Positions 34,708 through 44,646 of a stretch of 55,531 bases of DNA are shown piece after piece; the stretch's first letter is position 1; every line of letters starts with the position of its first letter. Where the stretch lies: assembly GCA_002429385.1 (NCBI GenBank), contig DIZL01000075.1, forward strand, positions 60,013 through 115,543, given 5' to 3'. The translations under genes and the position numbers were made by a program. This stretch comes from Prolixibacteraceae bacterium UBA6029 (GTDB lineage Bacteria > Bacteroidota > Bacteroidia > Bacteroidales > Prolixibacteraceae). The notes beneath the pieces are model-generated. The model was not told the origin of the DNA. It did not search any database and was given only the letters and a program-made list of their open reading frames with translations.

Positions 34708-35316
34708 ATGGCAACAGCAAAACAAATTAGAGACCCAGAATTTTTAACTCAACTGACTTTCGAGCCCTTATCGAAGGTCAACTGGGGGAAGTTTGTTCAG
34801 CTTTTCGGTGAACGGGGAGCCTGTGGAAACTGCTGGTATATGTGGCCCCGGGTCCCCAGAAACGACTTTCAGGAGGGCAAAGATAATGACGGTAACAAGT
34901 CTGCCATGAAAGATTTAGTCTGGGAGGGTAAACCTACGGGAATACTCGGTCTTTATGAAGATCAGCCGATTGCCTGGTGCGCCTTTGCACCCCGCGAGGA
35001 TTACCTGAAACTGGAGAAGTCGCGTGTTCACAAGCGAATAGATGACCAACCTGTTTGGTCGATTCCTTGCTTCTTCATCGATAAAAACTTCAGACGTCAG
35101 GGCGTCTCTATAGAACTATTAAAGGGTGTTATCAGGTATGCTGCCCTACAAGGGATAAAGATCATCGAAGCCTATCCAACTATCCCCACCAGGGAAAAAC
35201 TCCCTGACTCCTTTGCATGGATTGGATTATACAAATCGTTTGAACAAGCAGGCTTTCAGATTGTCGATCGCACTTCAAACAACAGGCCTATGGTACGTTA
35301 TTACACTTCCATATAA
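34708..35316 (+). CDS. GNAT family N-acetyltransferase-like protein
   Basis: A GNAT-fold protein of about 202 residues. It has the family stretch FGERGACGNCWYMWPR (about 30-45), with the GACGxCWxMW core typical of a GNAT subfamily of unknown substrate, then PTGILGLYEDQPIAWCAFAPREDY, the acetyl-CoA loop PCFFIDKNFRRQGVSIELLKGVIRYA (Arg/Gln-x-x-Gly form) and the late KSFEQAGFQIVDR. ATG 34651 adds 19 residues and is also possible; the choice of 34708 is from how related proteins begin. A -7 element lies upstream at 34592. Substrate unknown. Confidence 0.82.
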   Translation: MATAKQIRDPEFLTQLTFEPLSKVNWGKFVQLFGERGACGNCWYMWPRVPRNDFQEGKDNDGNKSAMKDLVWEGKPTGILGLYEDQPIAWCAFAPREDYLKLEKSRVHKRIDDQPVWSIPCFFIDKNFRRQGVSIELLKGVIRYAALQGIKIIEAYPTIPTREKLPDSFAWIGLYKSFEQAGFQIVDRTSNNRPMVRYYTSI

Positions 35317-35386
35317 ACTTCTAAGTATAATTGCCGGGGACAAAATAATGATTAAATTTATCCTCGATTAACTACCAACTAACGTG

Positions 35387-38122
35387 ATGAAAAATAAACT
35401 GCACCTAATTATCCTACCTTTAGGCAAAAAGGCTTTGTTGCTTACCGCAATGCTTCTCCTTGCAATCATTAATACTAATGCTCAATCCAATTTGATAACC
35501 AACGGGGGCTTCGAAAATGGCTCTTCCGGATGGTCTGTATGGGGCGCGACTCTGTCGACAACCACAGATGCCCATGCGGGTAGTTACGCTGGCAAAGTAA
35601 GCAATCGGAAAAATCCCTGGGATGCTATTGTAACTGATATAACAAAAATTATTGGGAACGGACAAACATACGTCCTAAGTGCCTGGATTAAAATTCCTGA
35701 TCCTGCTGTAAATTCCAGAGCAACCATTGCACTCAATGTGGATGGGGTAACAACTTACACCAATTATTTTTATACAAATAGTCCTGTAATTGGATCATAT
35801 ACTTTTTACACTCAAACCTTTACTCTCAGTTGGACAGGGAATCTCATCAGTGCAAACCTTTATTTCGAAAATGAAAGTGTAGGCGGAGTATATTCTGATT
35901 ACCTGGTTGATGATGTGCAGCTGATAAAAACTATTCCTGTTGTGGATATTATTCAGAAAGGAAAAGGATGGAAAGATATTAAAAGTTCGATGTTGGTTGG
36001 TGGATGTGCAACAGAAGGGAGCAAAACTTATTGGACCAACACAGCGGCAAAAGCTCAGCTTTTAAAAGACTGCAATACGGTTATGGTGCAGTGTTATCCG
36101 ATGGTTTGCTGGGACAATGTCAAACACAATGTCTATCATGTGGATGATTTCTCAAAGAAAGTGAAAGACATGAAAAAGGAACACATGACCGTAACAGCAC
36201 ATATGCTGTTGGGATGGGACCAGTATTTCCCTGATTGGTATAAAAAAAATGACTTCCCTGCTGACACGCTTGAAGGTTTTATGAAAGGCTGGTTGAAATC
36301 CATTATTTCCTATCAGGGAAATGATACTTTGGTGGATGTCTGGAATGTGGTAAACGAAGCGATAAACTGGGATGGCAAAGGGAGTTACTGGCCGGTATTT
36401 AATTCCGATTACAACAGTGCCTGTGAGTTGGAAAGATTGGGCTTCGAACCTGATGCATCAGGTCTAACCGGTTCCATGTTTGTTAATACTCAGCATCCCG
36501 TATATATTCGTGAAGCTTTTGAATATGCCAGAACACTGACTAAAAAGAAGCTTGAGCTTCGGGACTCCGGTTTTGAGTTCCCTGAGGATGGCGTCAAATA
36601 CAATGCCTTTTACCAATTGGCAGTTCATTTGAAAAAGATGAATGCACCTGTCGATGTGATTGGTTTTCAGAGCCACCTCGATCTGGAAAAGAACTATAAC
36701 TGGGAAGGATATACCAATAATATCAAGCGATACGTGCAGTTGGGCTATCAAGTAAACATCCCTGAAGTGGATATAGGCGATGTGGCTAAAAGCTGGTCGG
36801 ACTATAAGGCCGATCTGCAGAAACTGCAATACTACAAACTTGTTACCGCTGCCATTAAAGGCGGAGCCAGCGAATTACAAACCTGGGGATTTATTGATGA
36901 TGGATGGCGCACAGGCCAGAAAGCTTTTCCTTATACTAATAACTATGATCCAAAACCTGCATACTATGGTATTCAGGAAGCATTAACGGATATGAGTTCA
37001 ATCCTGTATTGGGAAATGGATGCTCCGGCCAACAATATGATGCCCGATGTAATGAAATACAACAACGTTGGAATCCTGAATAATTTTGGGAACCCTGTAA
37101 TAGTGACTGGATTTAAATCTAAAGCCTTGCAGTTCGACGGGATTGATGACTACATTTCAACCAGTAAGCTTTCAGAAAACATTTCAGGGAACCTGACCTT
37201 CTCTTTTTTTATAAAAACCTCAACAAATAAATCCGCAGTGATTGCGGATCTTGCATCGAATGGAATAACAGGACTGAAAATCGGAATCAATCAAGAAGGA
37301 AAGATCTATCTTAATGCTGCAGAAGCAGGACTCACTTCTGATCTGGTTGGTTCAACAGCAGTCAATGACAATGCCTGGCATTTCATCGCTATTCAACGAG
37401 ATAGTGTAACTTACAGGCTCTACATCGACGATTCAACTCCTGTCGCCAGCGGTAAAGGCATCATTCAGAATTCCAATCAGCTGACAGTTGGGGCAAAAAG
37501 AGATGGCTCCCAGGCTTTTGAAGGTGCTATCGATGAAGTGAAACTTTACGCTTCGGCCATTGAAGAAGGCAGTTTTGTCAGGGGGTTTGCTCCATTTCCT
37601 CCAAATAAGCTGGCTATCCAAACCAATGTCCTGAGGGTAAAACTTACCTGGCTTGACCAAAGCACCAATGAAACAGGGTTTGTGGTCGAAAGGAAAACCA
37701 ATAAGGGCATTTGGGAAGAACGTGGCCGTGCAGCTGCAAATACTGTGAGTTTTGTAGAAGCCCTTGATCAGTATAATACCGTATACACATATAGGGTCAG
37801 GGCATTCACTTCCATTGGCAGTTCGGTGCCTTCTGACACGATTTCTTATATAACTCCACAGGATCCCAAGACTGGAATATCCGAGAGTCTTGCTGCAACT
37901 GGGCTATCGGTTTATCCAAATCCTGTCAGGGATAAATTCACCATCATTTCCCGTCAATCTACCCGAATGAAAATACTCGATATTCGTGGGAAGCTGATGC
38001 TGGCGAAAGATAATTTATCTGTAACTGAAAACATCGACATTAGCAGTTTCTCCAGCGGAATATATTTTCTGCAAACCTTTAACAGCAAGATAACAAACGT
38101 GGTAAAGATCATTAAGCTATAG
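35387..38122 (+). CDS. GH10 xylanase-like protein with CBM, LamG, FnIII and T9SS tail
   Basis: A large secreted enzyme of 911 residues. Signal peptide about 1-33 (NTNA|QS). Then a CBM4/9-type sandwich (about 35-180; LITNGGFENGSSGWSVWG, YSDYLVDDVQLI), a glycoside hydrolase family 10 domain (about 185-540), a LamG/concanavalin-like domain (about 540-735), an FnIII domain (about 745-825) and a type A T9SS sorting domain (about 840-911; LSVYPNPVRDKF ... SGIYFLQT). In GH10 the acid/base is probably Glu324 (WNVVNEAI) and the nucleophile Glu460 (NIPEVD). The usual ENxMK and HTLVWH motifs are changed (CYPMVCW; HMLLGWDQ), so specificity may differ from xylan. It is 131 bases before a GH2 gene. T9SS is expected to put it on the cell surface or outside. 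Confidence 0.9.
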   Translation: MKNKLHLIILPLGKKALLLTAMLLLAIINTNAQSNLITNGGFENGSSGWSVWGATLSTTTDAHAGSYAGKVSNRKNPWDAIVTDITKIIGNGQTYVLSAWIKIPDPAVNSRATIALNVDGVTTYTNYFYTNSPVIGSYTFYTQTFTLSWTGNLISANLYFENESVGGVYSDYLVDDVQLIKTIPVVDIIQKGKGWKDIKSSMLVGGCATEGSKTYWTNTAAKAQLLKDCNTVMVQCYPMVCWDNVKHNVYHVDDFSKKVKDMKKEHMTVTAHMLLGWDQYFPDWYKKNDFPADTLEGFMKGWLKSIISYQGNDTLVDVWNVVNEAINWDGKGSYWPVFNSDYNSACELERLGFEPDASGLTGSMFVNTQHPVYIREAFEYARTLTKKKLELRDSGFEFPEDGVKYNAFYQLAVHLKKMNAPVDVIGFQSHLDLEKNYNWEGYTNNIKRYVQLGYQVNIPEVDIGDVAKSWSDYKADLQKLQYYKLVTAAIKGGASELQTWGFIDDGWRTGQKAFPYTNNYDPKPAYYGIQEALTDMSSILYWEMDAPANNMMPDVMKYNNVGILNNFGNPVIVTGFKSKALQFDGIDDYISTSKLSENISGNLTFSFFIKTSTNKSAVIADLASNGITGLKIGINQEGKIYLNAAEAGLTSDLVGSTAVNDNAWHFIAIQRDSVTYRLYIDDSTPVASGKGIIQNSNQLTVGAKRDGSQAFEGAIDEVKLYASAIEEGSFVRGFAPFPPNKLAIQTNVLRVKLTWLDQSTNETGFVVERKTNKGIWEERGRAAANTVSFVEALDQYNTVYTYRVRAFTSIGSSVPSDTISYITPQDPKTGISESLAATGLSVYPNPVRDKFTIISRQSTRMKILDIRGKLMLAKDNLSVTENIDISSFSSGIYFLQTFNSKITNVVKIIKL

Positions 38123-38253
38123 CCGGACAAATCATTTGGACCCTCAATCTTCGATTTTATACTATTTTTAAGGCTCCATAATTAGTGCGATCATTCACCA
38201 TCTGTTTTCTGAATTATTAACGATTACAACATCAACAATCTAACTCTATACGA

Positions 38254-41250
38254 ATGAAAAAAATTATCCTCGCCTGCTTGAGATCCCTTCTTCTGATTCT
38301 GTTGATTTCATTTAGCACCACCCTTTATTCCTCCAACGATGGTGCCGTATTAAAGTTATCCAGGCCTGCAAACGGCATACAGATAACTGATAACATGCCC
38401 ATTCTTTCCTGGGAAAAGATTGACTGCCGGCAATACCAGGTATGGATCGATGGAATAAAAATGGATTCCGTAAGCTCATCACAGAACTGGTACATTCCTT
38501 TTCCCATGTCGTATGGAAAGCACCAGTGGAAGGTGGTAGCACTGAAAGGTCAGACAAATATCTCAAGTGAATCGTTTAGTTTCAGTATTGAAGGCAATCC
38601 TCTGTCTCCCGTTCCCGTGAATGCTGTTTTACTCCGGAACGACTGGAAAGTCATATCTTCGCTTTTGGCAGGTAACGACGGATCAGTTCTTTCGCGCGAA
38701 AATGTAAACACCACTGCCTGGCAATCGTCAAGTGTTCCTGCAACGGTTCTTTCGGTGATGGTGCGAAACGGACTTTATCCCAATCCCTATATTGGTACCA
38801 ATAACATAAAGATCCCAGACATCAGTGACGACTTCAACATCCAATACAATTTACTGCAATACAGCCACATCAAGAACAAAAACCCATGGAAGGATCCGTA
38901 TTGGTTCCGTAAAGAATTTAAAATCCCTGAAGGCTATACCGGCAAAACCATATGGCTCAATCTTGCCGAAATAAACTATAAAGCCGAAGTATGGCTTAAC
39001 GGAAAAAAACTGGCTGATACAACTACCGTTATAGGCATGGAACGTCAGTTCCGGTTCGATATTACCACTTCAGTAAATCCGAAAAAGAACAACATCCTGG
39101 CCATTGCGATCTATCCGCCCAACCATCCGGGGAAACCGGACAATGAACCCTTGACTCCATTGGCTGATCCTGGAACCAATATGGCCGATGGAGTGCTCAG
39201 TAAAGATTACACCAAATGGGATGTCATGGGCTGGGACTGGCAGCCTTCCATTCGTGACCGCGACATGGGAATTACTGACGATGTTTTTATCACTGCTACC
39301 GAATCCATCGAACTCGGCAACCTTTACGTGTCCTCTAAACTCCCTTTGCCGGATACCACTTCTGCCGATCTGACTATTTCTTCTGATCTGATCAATCATT
39401 CCGGTCAGGCAAAATCAGGCAAAATAAAAGGATCTGTTGCATTTGGCAAGGACGTAATTACTTTGGAACAATCGTTTACAGTTGCTCCCAATGATACCCT
39501 GAAGCTATTATGGAATAAAGCAAACATGCCACAGCTTCACCTGAAGAGTCCAAAACTATGGTGGCCCAATGGTTATGGCAAACCTGAATTGTACGATTTA
39601 AACCTTGATGCCGCAACCAATAACCAAGAACATTCCAATGAACATATCCGCTTTGGCATCCGGCAAATAGAGACATATATGGGCGCAAAGGAGCGGGTCT
39701 ACAAGATAAACGGTCAGGATATCTATTGCAAAGGCGGGAACTGGGTGATCGACATGATGCTCAACTGGACGGCCAAACGCTATGAAGAGGAGATCCTGCT
39801 CACACGGAAATCAAATCTCAATATGCTTCGTATCTGGGGACCAACAGGTGTTCCACCCGAAGCCTTTTACTATGCAGCCGACGCAAACGGGATTCTTATC
39901 TGGCAGGACTTCCTGAACGATTTCTGGGGAACCTTTAGAAACAAGGAGGGCTTCCGTCCTGAACTCTCCCTGTTTGAGAAAGCAACCATCGGTATTGTAA
40001 AAAAATACCGCAATCATCCCTCCCTGATCATGTATTGTGGTGGCAATGAAGGAGTCAATCCTCGCGAGGATCTGATCGTGAATAAGATACTCCCCAAATA
40101 CGATGGACGGGATTCTAAATTCTATCTCAAATCATCAAACGGCGATGGCATGCATGGCGGAGGCCCTTACCATACGCTTGAACCCAAAGCCTATTTCACA
40201 TCCCCAAAGCTTAATGGCTTCAGCAGCGAAATAGGGCCGAGCGGTGTACCCGTTTTTGAAAGTGTCATGAAGTTTATGCCCCTGTTAGGCAAAACCTGGA
40301 TGCCTGGTCGTTACCCGATTGATGGAGTATGGGCCTACCACGATGCAAACGACTGGCCGGGTAAGGATACCCGCAAGTTTTCATCCTACGACAACATTGT
40401 CCGTAACTATTATGGATCTTCAGATTCAACATCACTGGCAGGCGCAGAAGACTACCTGAACAAATGCCAACTGGTCAATTACGATGTTTACCGGGCCAGC
40501 ATTGAAGCCATCAGCAGTCAGCTCTGGAAGAATTCAAGCGGCATCCTATTGTGGAAGTCAAACTCCAGCTGGCCAAGTATGACCTGGCAGGTGTATGACT
40601 GGTATCTGCAGGCCCATGCCGGATACTATGCCACCCGCAGGGCCGCTGCCCCAATTGAGATACAGTTTAACCGCAAAAGCATGAAAGTTGAAGTTGTAAA
40701 TGCCAATCTGAACGAACTAAAGCAAGGGGTAGTAACTGCAACTTTATATAATTCAGGCCTGATTAAAGTCTGGAATACTTCTGAAACGCTTAACCTTCAA
40801 AAGAACTCAGTTGCCGAATTAAAAGATGCAGTTCCCGTTACCGCCGACATCTGTTATCTTAAACTGACCATACAAAATCAGAAACACGAAATCCTTGCCG
40901 ATAATCTATACTGGCTCAGTACGACTGATAATTTCAAGGCATTCAGTAATCTGCCTGAACCCGAAATGACCATTCAATCTAAAAAGAACGTTTTAAAGGA
41001 TAAGATCAGATACCAGATTTCACTCAGCAATACGGGTAAAACCATTGCCCTGATGACTGAATTGAAACTGATCGACAGTAATACAGGGCTCGAAATCCTG
41101 CCATCCTTCTGGTCCGATAACTACCTGTCGCTCTTACCCGGAGAGAAAAAGGAAGTAACCCTTGAAGCAGACACAAACAACCTGCCCGCTGAAATTAGCC
41201 TGAAGTACAAGGCATTTAATATGAAATCAGCTAAATTTGTAAAACCATAG
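38254..41250 (+). CDS. GH2 family glycosidase (exo-glucosaminidase/mannosidase-like)
   Basis: A 998-residue exported enzyme with a signal peptide (1-26) and an Ig/FnIII-like domain (about 29-113) before the GH2 modules: sugar-binding domain (about 125-350, YWFRKEFKIP, WLNLAEINYKAEVWLNGKKLAD), Ig-like domain, TIM barrel (about 480-760) and C-terminal beta domains. The acid/base is probably Glu599 in CGGNEG and the nucleophile Glu659 in SSEIGPSG. The overall layout and the SEIGP motif match the exo-beta-glucosaminidase/beta-mannosidase-like branch of GH2, not LacZ. Substrate uncertain. No T9SS tail, so probably periplasmic, to finish the products of the upstream surface enzyme. It is 14 bases before the next gene. 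Confidence 0.9.
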   Translation: MKKIILACLRSLLLILLISFSTTLYSSNDGAVLKLSRPANGIQITDNMPILSWEKIDCRQYQVWIDGIKMDSVSSSQNWYIPFPMSYGKHQWKVVALKGQTNISSESFSFSIEGNPLSPVPVNAVLLRNDWKVISSLLAGNDGSVLSRENVNTTAWQSSSVPATVLSVMVRNGLYPNPYIGTNNIKIPDISDDFNIQYNLLQYSHIKNKNPWKDPYWFRKEFKIPEGYTGKTIWLNLAEINYKAEVWLNGKKLADTTTVIGMERQFRFDITTSVNPKKNNILAIAIYPPNHPGKPDNEPLTPLADPGTNMADGVLSKDYTKWDVMGWDWQPSIRDRDMGITDDVFITATESIELGNLYVSSKLPLPDTTSADLTISSDLINHSGQAKSGKIKGSVAFGKDVITLEQSFTVAPNDTLKLLWNKANMPQLHLKSPKLWWPNGYGKPELYDLNLDAATNNQEHSNEHIRFGIRQIETYMGAKERVYKINGQDIYCKGGNWVIDMMLNWTAKRYEEEILLTRKSNLNMLRIWGPTGVPPEAFYYAADANGILIWQDFLNDFWGTFRNKEGFRPELSLFEKATIGIVKKYRNHPSLIMYCGGNEGVNPREDLIVNKILPKYDGRDSKFYLKSSNGDGMHGGGPYHTLEPKAYFTSPKLNGFSSEIGPSGVPVFESVMKFMPLLGKTWMPGRYPIDGVWAYHDANDWPGKDTRKFSSYDNIVRNYYGSSDSTSLAGAEDYLNKCQLVNYDVYRASIEAISSQLWKNSSGILLWKSNSSWPSMTWQVYDWYLQAHAGYYATRRAAAPIEIQFNRKSMKVEVVNANLNELKQGVVTATLYNSGLIKVWNTSETLNLQKNSVAELKDAVPVTADICYLKLTIQNQKHEILADNLYWLSTTDNFKAFSNLPEPEMTIQSKKNVLKDKIRYQISLSNTGKTIALMTELKLIDSNTGLEILPSFWSDNYLSLLPGEKKEVTLEADTNNLPAEISLKYKAFNMKSAKFVKP

Positions 41251-41264
41251 TCTTTAAACAAAAG

Positions 41265-42812
41265 ATGATTTCAAAGCTCAAAGGCTTTTTATCTGCCTAC
41301 TGGATACTGATCGCATTAGTCGTCCTGAAATTTATCCTGCAATTCGTATTGGTCAACCCGGTCTACGAACTCCAGCGTGATGAATTTCTTCATTTGAATC
41401 AGGCTGACCACCTTGCCTGGGGCTTTATTTCGGTACCGCCCTTTACCGCACTGACTTCAGAAATCATCAATCTACTGGGTGGAGGGTTGTTGTGGATCCG
41501 CTTCTTTCCGGCCCTTTATGGCGCACTTACAATCGTATTCACCTGGCTGATTGTTGAAGCTATCAGTGGAACATTAATCTCAAGGGTTCTCGCAGCGAGT
41601 GCATTGGTATTCTCTGTATTGCTGCGGGTGAACATGCTCTTTCAGCCCAATTCCTTCGATATCCTGGTCTGGACAATTATCTTTTTTCTTCTCATCAGGC
41701 TGGTACAATCCGGTAATTCCAAATGGCTGTACTTCCTGGCCCTTATTATTGCCCTTGGTTTTTACAATAAATATAACGTCCTTTTTCTTATTGGAGGCTT
41801 GACTTTCGGTATCCTGTTTTCAGAAAAGTACAGGCTGTTCTATAACCGTTCTTTCTGGTTCGCAATGTTATTGGCACTGACGCTTCTCCTGCCAAACATC
41901 ATCTGGCAAATAGTCTATCACTTTCCTGTTATACACCACATGCAAGCATTGAAGGTGAAGCAACTCGATAATAACTCCTACCTTGGCTTTCTGACCAGTG
42001 TGGGCATGTTGTTTTTCGGTTCATTGCCCCTGACCCTTGGCGCATTGGTAGCTTTTTTCTTTTACAAACCTTTCAGGAACTACCGGTTTATTGGCATAAG
42101 CGTGATCGTAACTACGATCATTTTCACACTGCTGAAAGCCAAAGGCTATTATGCCATTGGATTATTCCCTGTTCTGTTTGCATTCGGAAGTGTATATATC
42201 GAAAACCTTCTGAAGGGAAAATGGAAGCTGATCATCGTATCACTTCTGGTCAGCATCAACCTGGTCATGTTTATTTCAGTTGCACGGTTAATTATGCCCA
42301 TGCTCACTCCTGCAGAGATAAGAGCAAAGGCGCCAGCATTTGAAAGATTGGGATTACTGCGCTGGGAAGATGGGCGAAACCATGCACTGCCACAGGATTT
42401 TGCAGACATGCTGGGCTGGCAGGAAATGGCCGGTAAAGCCCTGGCTGCCTGGCAATCGATCCCTGCCGATGAACTGAAGAACACCGTCATCTTTTGCGAC
42501 AACTATGGACAAACCGGAGCCCTTAATTACTACAACCGAAATAAAATGCCCGAAGCCTATTCGTTCAATACCGATTATATCTACTGGATGCCCCACCTGG
42601 CCGAAATCCGGAATGTACTGTTGATTGGCAACGACCCTGGTAAAAAGATAACGGATATGTTTAAGTCATTCATACAGGTTGGTGCAGTTGAAAATGAATA
42701 TTCCAGAGAAAAAGACACAGGAATTTTCCTGTTAACAGGAGCAAATAATAATGTTTCCGAATGGCTTAACAAAAGAGTAGAAGAGCGTAAACTGAAGTTC
42801 GATATATTCTGA
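41265..42812 (+). CDS. GT39/PMT-type membrane glycosyltransferase
   Basis: A 515-residue polytopic membrane protein of the dolichyl/undecaprenyl-phosphate-mannose/arabinose transferase type (GT39, GT83-like, PMT_2). About 11-12 hydrophobic segments cover residues 12-350. The first outside loop has the acidic pair ELQRDEFLHLNQADHLAWGFISVPPFTAL (about 35-63), typical of the family where the DE Asp is catalytic; a soluble C-terminal part follows. It starts 14 bases after the GH2 stop and must be cotranscribed. It would transfer a sugar from a lipid carrier to a lipid or protein outside the cytoplasm. Confidence 0.88.
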   Translation: MISKLKGFLSAYWILIALVVLKFILQFVLVNPVYELQRDEFLHLNQADHLAWGFISVPPFTALTSEIINLLGGGLLWIRFFPALYGALTIVFTWLIVEAISGTLISRVLAASALVFSVLLRVNMLFQPNSFDILVWTIIFFLLIRLVQSGNSKWLYFLALIIALGFYNKYNVLFLIGGLTFGILFSEKYRLFYNRSFWFAMLLALTLLLPNIIWQIVYHFPVIHHMQALKVKQLDNNSYLGFLTSVGMLFFGSLPLTLGALVAFFFYKPFRNYRFIGISVIVTTIIFTLLKAKGYYAIGLFPVLFAFGSVYIENLLKGKWKLIIVSLLVSINLVMFISVARLIMPMLTPAEIRAKAPAFERLGLLRWEDGRNHALPQDFADMLGWQEMAGKALAAWQSIPADELKNTVIFCDNYGQTGALNYYNRNKMPEAYSFNTDYIYWMPHLAEIRNVLLIGNDPGKKITDMFKSFIQVGAVENEYSREKDTGIFLLTGANNNVSEWLNKRVEERKLKFDIF

Positions 42813-42827
42813 TGTGGCTGTAACTGT

Positions 42828-43277
42828 TCACTGTTTGATTATTTGACCCCTGATTTCACCATTTGGAAATGCCTTGCTGTCAATATTCACATAGTACATA
42901 CCAGCCATCAGTTCAGTTATTTCACCTGCAGTCAGTGGAGATGAAGTAAAGCTTATGGGTGAAGTGTAAGGAGATGTACCGACTGTGAAAATAATAGCTC
43001 CTGAAACCCCTTCAGCCCCTTTTTGTATATGTGCCGCGGTCGGAAGAACACCTGCATAATTTACAGTGCCACTCAAAACAAAGGTAGTCGTATTATATGT
43101 AAAAGTTGCCGTCCCTGAAGCTACGGATGCAGTGGCAGGAATTTCATTTTCACCGTTTATTGTTGCCTTAAAAGTGATCGTATTCCCAGCTATTGCCGGA
43201 CTACTGTCCTTCTTACAGGATACCATTCCGATCATGATTAATAACAGCAATGTGTTAACAAAAAGAGTTGTTTTCAT
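42828..43277 (-). CDS. CHRD-domain lipoprotein
   Basis: A 149-residue lipoprotein: signal segment with lipobox GMVSC (Cys21), Lys-rich start KKDSS after it, then a CHRD domain (about 35-148; FKATINGENEIPATASVASGTATFTYN, VNYAGVLPTAAHIQKGAEGVSGAIIFT, AGMYYVNIDSKAFPNGEIRGQI). CHRD domains are named after chordin; their role in bacteria is not known. Convergent with the GT39-like gene, 15 bases apart; no separate terminator seen in between. Confidence 0.9.
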   Translation of the reverse strand: MKTTLFVNTLLLLIMIGMVSCKKDSSPAIAGNTITFKATINGENEIPATASVASGTATFTYNTTTFVLSGTVNYAGVLPTAAHIQKGAEGVSGAIIFTVGTSPYTSPISFTSSPLTAGEITELMAGMYYVNIDSKAFPNGEIRGQIIKQ

Positions 43278-43505
43278 GTTGAACTAATTGTTTATATGAC
43301 TAGGTCAAAGAAATGCAATTTTTCCCCTTTACCAACATTGTAGCCGTATTTTAGTTTAAATGATACATTAGAATTTATATTCCCCTTTCTATTTTTTGCA
43401 GTTATTTCGGAAAAGATGACTTAACTTTCAGGAAACAATGGACTGGGAATATCGAAATATTCAGGCCCGCAGAAAAAGTATAGAATTCATTTCTGACTAT
43501 TTTAC

Positions 43506-43513
43506 TATGTTTG
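43506..43513 (+). promoter_or_regulatory. Putative promoter -7 element TATGTTTG
   Basis: A perfect TAnnTTTG match, 34 bases before the ATG at 43547. No -33 box at the usual spacing. Confidence 0.45.
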
Positions 43514-43546
43514 CATCAAATACAATTCAATTAAAAGCAACGCATT

Positions 43547-44098
43547 ATGGCTGACGATAAAAAAGAAAAATGGATGAATTACCTGGCTATGAGCACAGTT
43601 ATATTTGCAGTTTGTGCTACATTATCCACCTTTAAAGGAGGCGGATATGGAAGCCGTGCATTATTGAATCAGACCAGCGCTTCTGACCAATGGGCTTTTT
43701 ACGAGTCAAAAAGCATCAAGAGTTCACTTACAAAAAACCAAAAGGACAACATGGAACTTCAGAAGGAATTGTTAACCCTGCAGTCACATTCAAAAGAAGA
43801 CCTGTCAAAATACGATGAACGGATTGCTAAATATGAAACAGATATTAAGCGCTACGAGGAAGAAAAAGCGACCATAAAGGCCAAAGCCACCGCTTTCGAA
43901 AAAGACCGGGATGACTGCCAGGAACACGGCGGACAGTTTGGGCTAGCGGTGATTTTCCTCCAGGTGACCATTCTGCTGTCGTCCATAGCCGGGCTGCTGA
44001 AAAAGAAACCGGTTTGGTACCTTAGTCTGGGTATCGGAGTCATCGGAATTGTATTTTTCATGGATGGATTCTTCCTGTTTCTGAAAGCACTTTTATAA
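43547..44098 (+). CDS. DUF4337 family membrane protein
   Basis: A 183-residue protein of the DUF4337 type. One membrane helix near 11-29, the typical QTSASDQWAFYESKSIK phrase (42-58), a long charged coiled coil (about 60-122; KYDERIAKYETDIKRYEEEKATIKAKATAFEKDRD) and two C-terminal helices (about 128-146 and 155-181). Function unknown. It appears to stand alone. Confidence 0.9.
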   Translation: MADDKKEKWMNYLAMSTVIFAVCATLSTFKGGGYGSRALLNQTSASDQWAFYESKSIKSSLTKNQKDNMELQKELLTLQSHSKEDLSKYDERIAKYETDIKRYEEEKATIKAKATAFEKDRDDCQEHGGQFGLAVIFLQVTILLSSIAGLLKKKPVWYLSLGIGVIGIVFFMDGFFLFLKALL

Positions 44099-44338
44099 GC
44101 CCCGTTTGTTCTTCTGAAAAAAATACCGCATCACCACTTATCATCTCCTTATTTGTCTTCCCACGGATTTCGCCCGAATGGGTAAAATGGACACACCCGT
44201 CAGTCTCCCTGCTTTGATTGTCAGGCAATAGATATTTCCTTCCGCAGCATCATATAATGCAGACTTGACTTGTCCGAAAAATTAATCAAAGAGAATTTTC
44301 AGTTAATATCCTAAAATCCGGATACTACTCGAATGCCT

Positions 44339-44496
44339 AACGGGCGGGGTCAAAGAGGGACCTTGTGTGTACCTTGTGTGTATCTTGTGTGTACCTTGTG
44401 TGTACCTTGTATGTTCGTAAACACATAAAGTATACTTATCCTACTCTTTATGTACACACAAGGTATACACAAATACCCAAGTTGACCCCACCCGTT
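44339..44496. repeat. Inverted-repeat element with 11-bp tandem repeats
   Basis: Terminal inverted repeats of 15 bases (44339-44353 and 44482-44496, one mismatch). Inside are five tandem units ACCTTGTGTGT or close variants (44360-44414), a small hairpin (ACATAAAG ... CTTTATGT), and an opposite-strand copy ACACACAAGGT (44454-44464). The whole can fold into one long hairpin. No clear target-site duplication at its edges. It encodes nothing. Confidence 0.75.
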
Positions 44497-44646
44497 TAAT
44501 ATGCATTCCACTCCCGGTCATTTAATTAACTTCCTTCAAACGGCAATAAAATCTTTAATAAATCGTACTATCTAATGAAAATAGTCATCCCCAAAACAAT
44601 CCTGTTACCGATACAAATCGTATACATACTTCAGGGGTGCTTTTTT

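Noticed and set aside
44360..44414. CRISPR-like array
   Set aside because: Units of 11 bases are contiguous without spacers; better explained as a tandem repeat inside an inverted-repeat element.
44339..44496. Insertion sequence
   Set aside because: It has terminal inverted repeats but is only 158 bases, carries no transposase and shows no clear target duplication; kept as a repeat element only.
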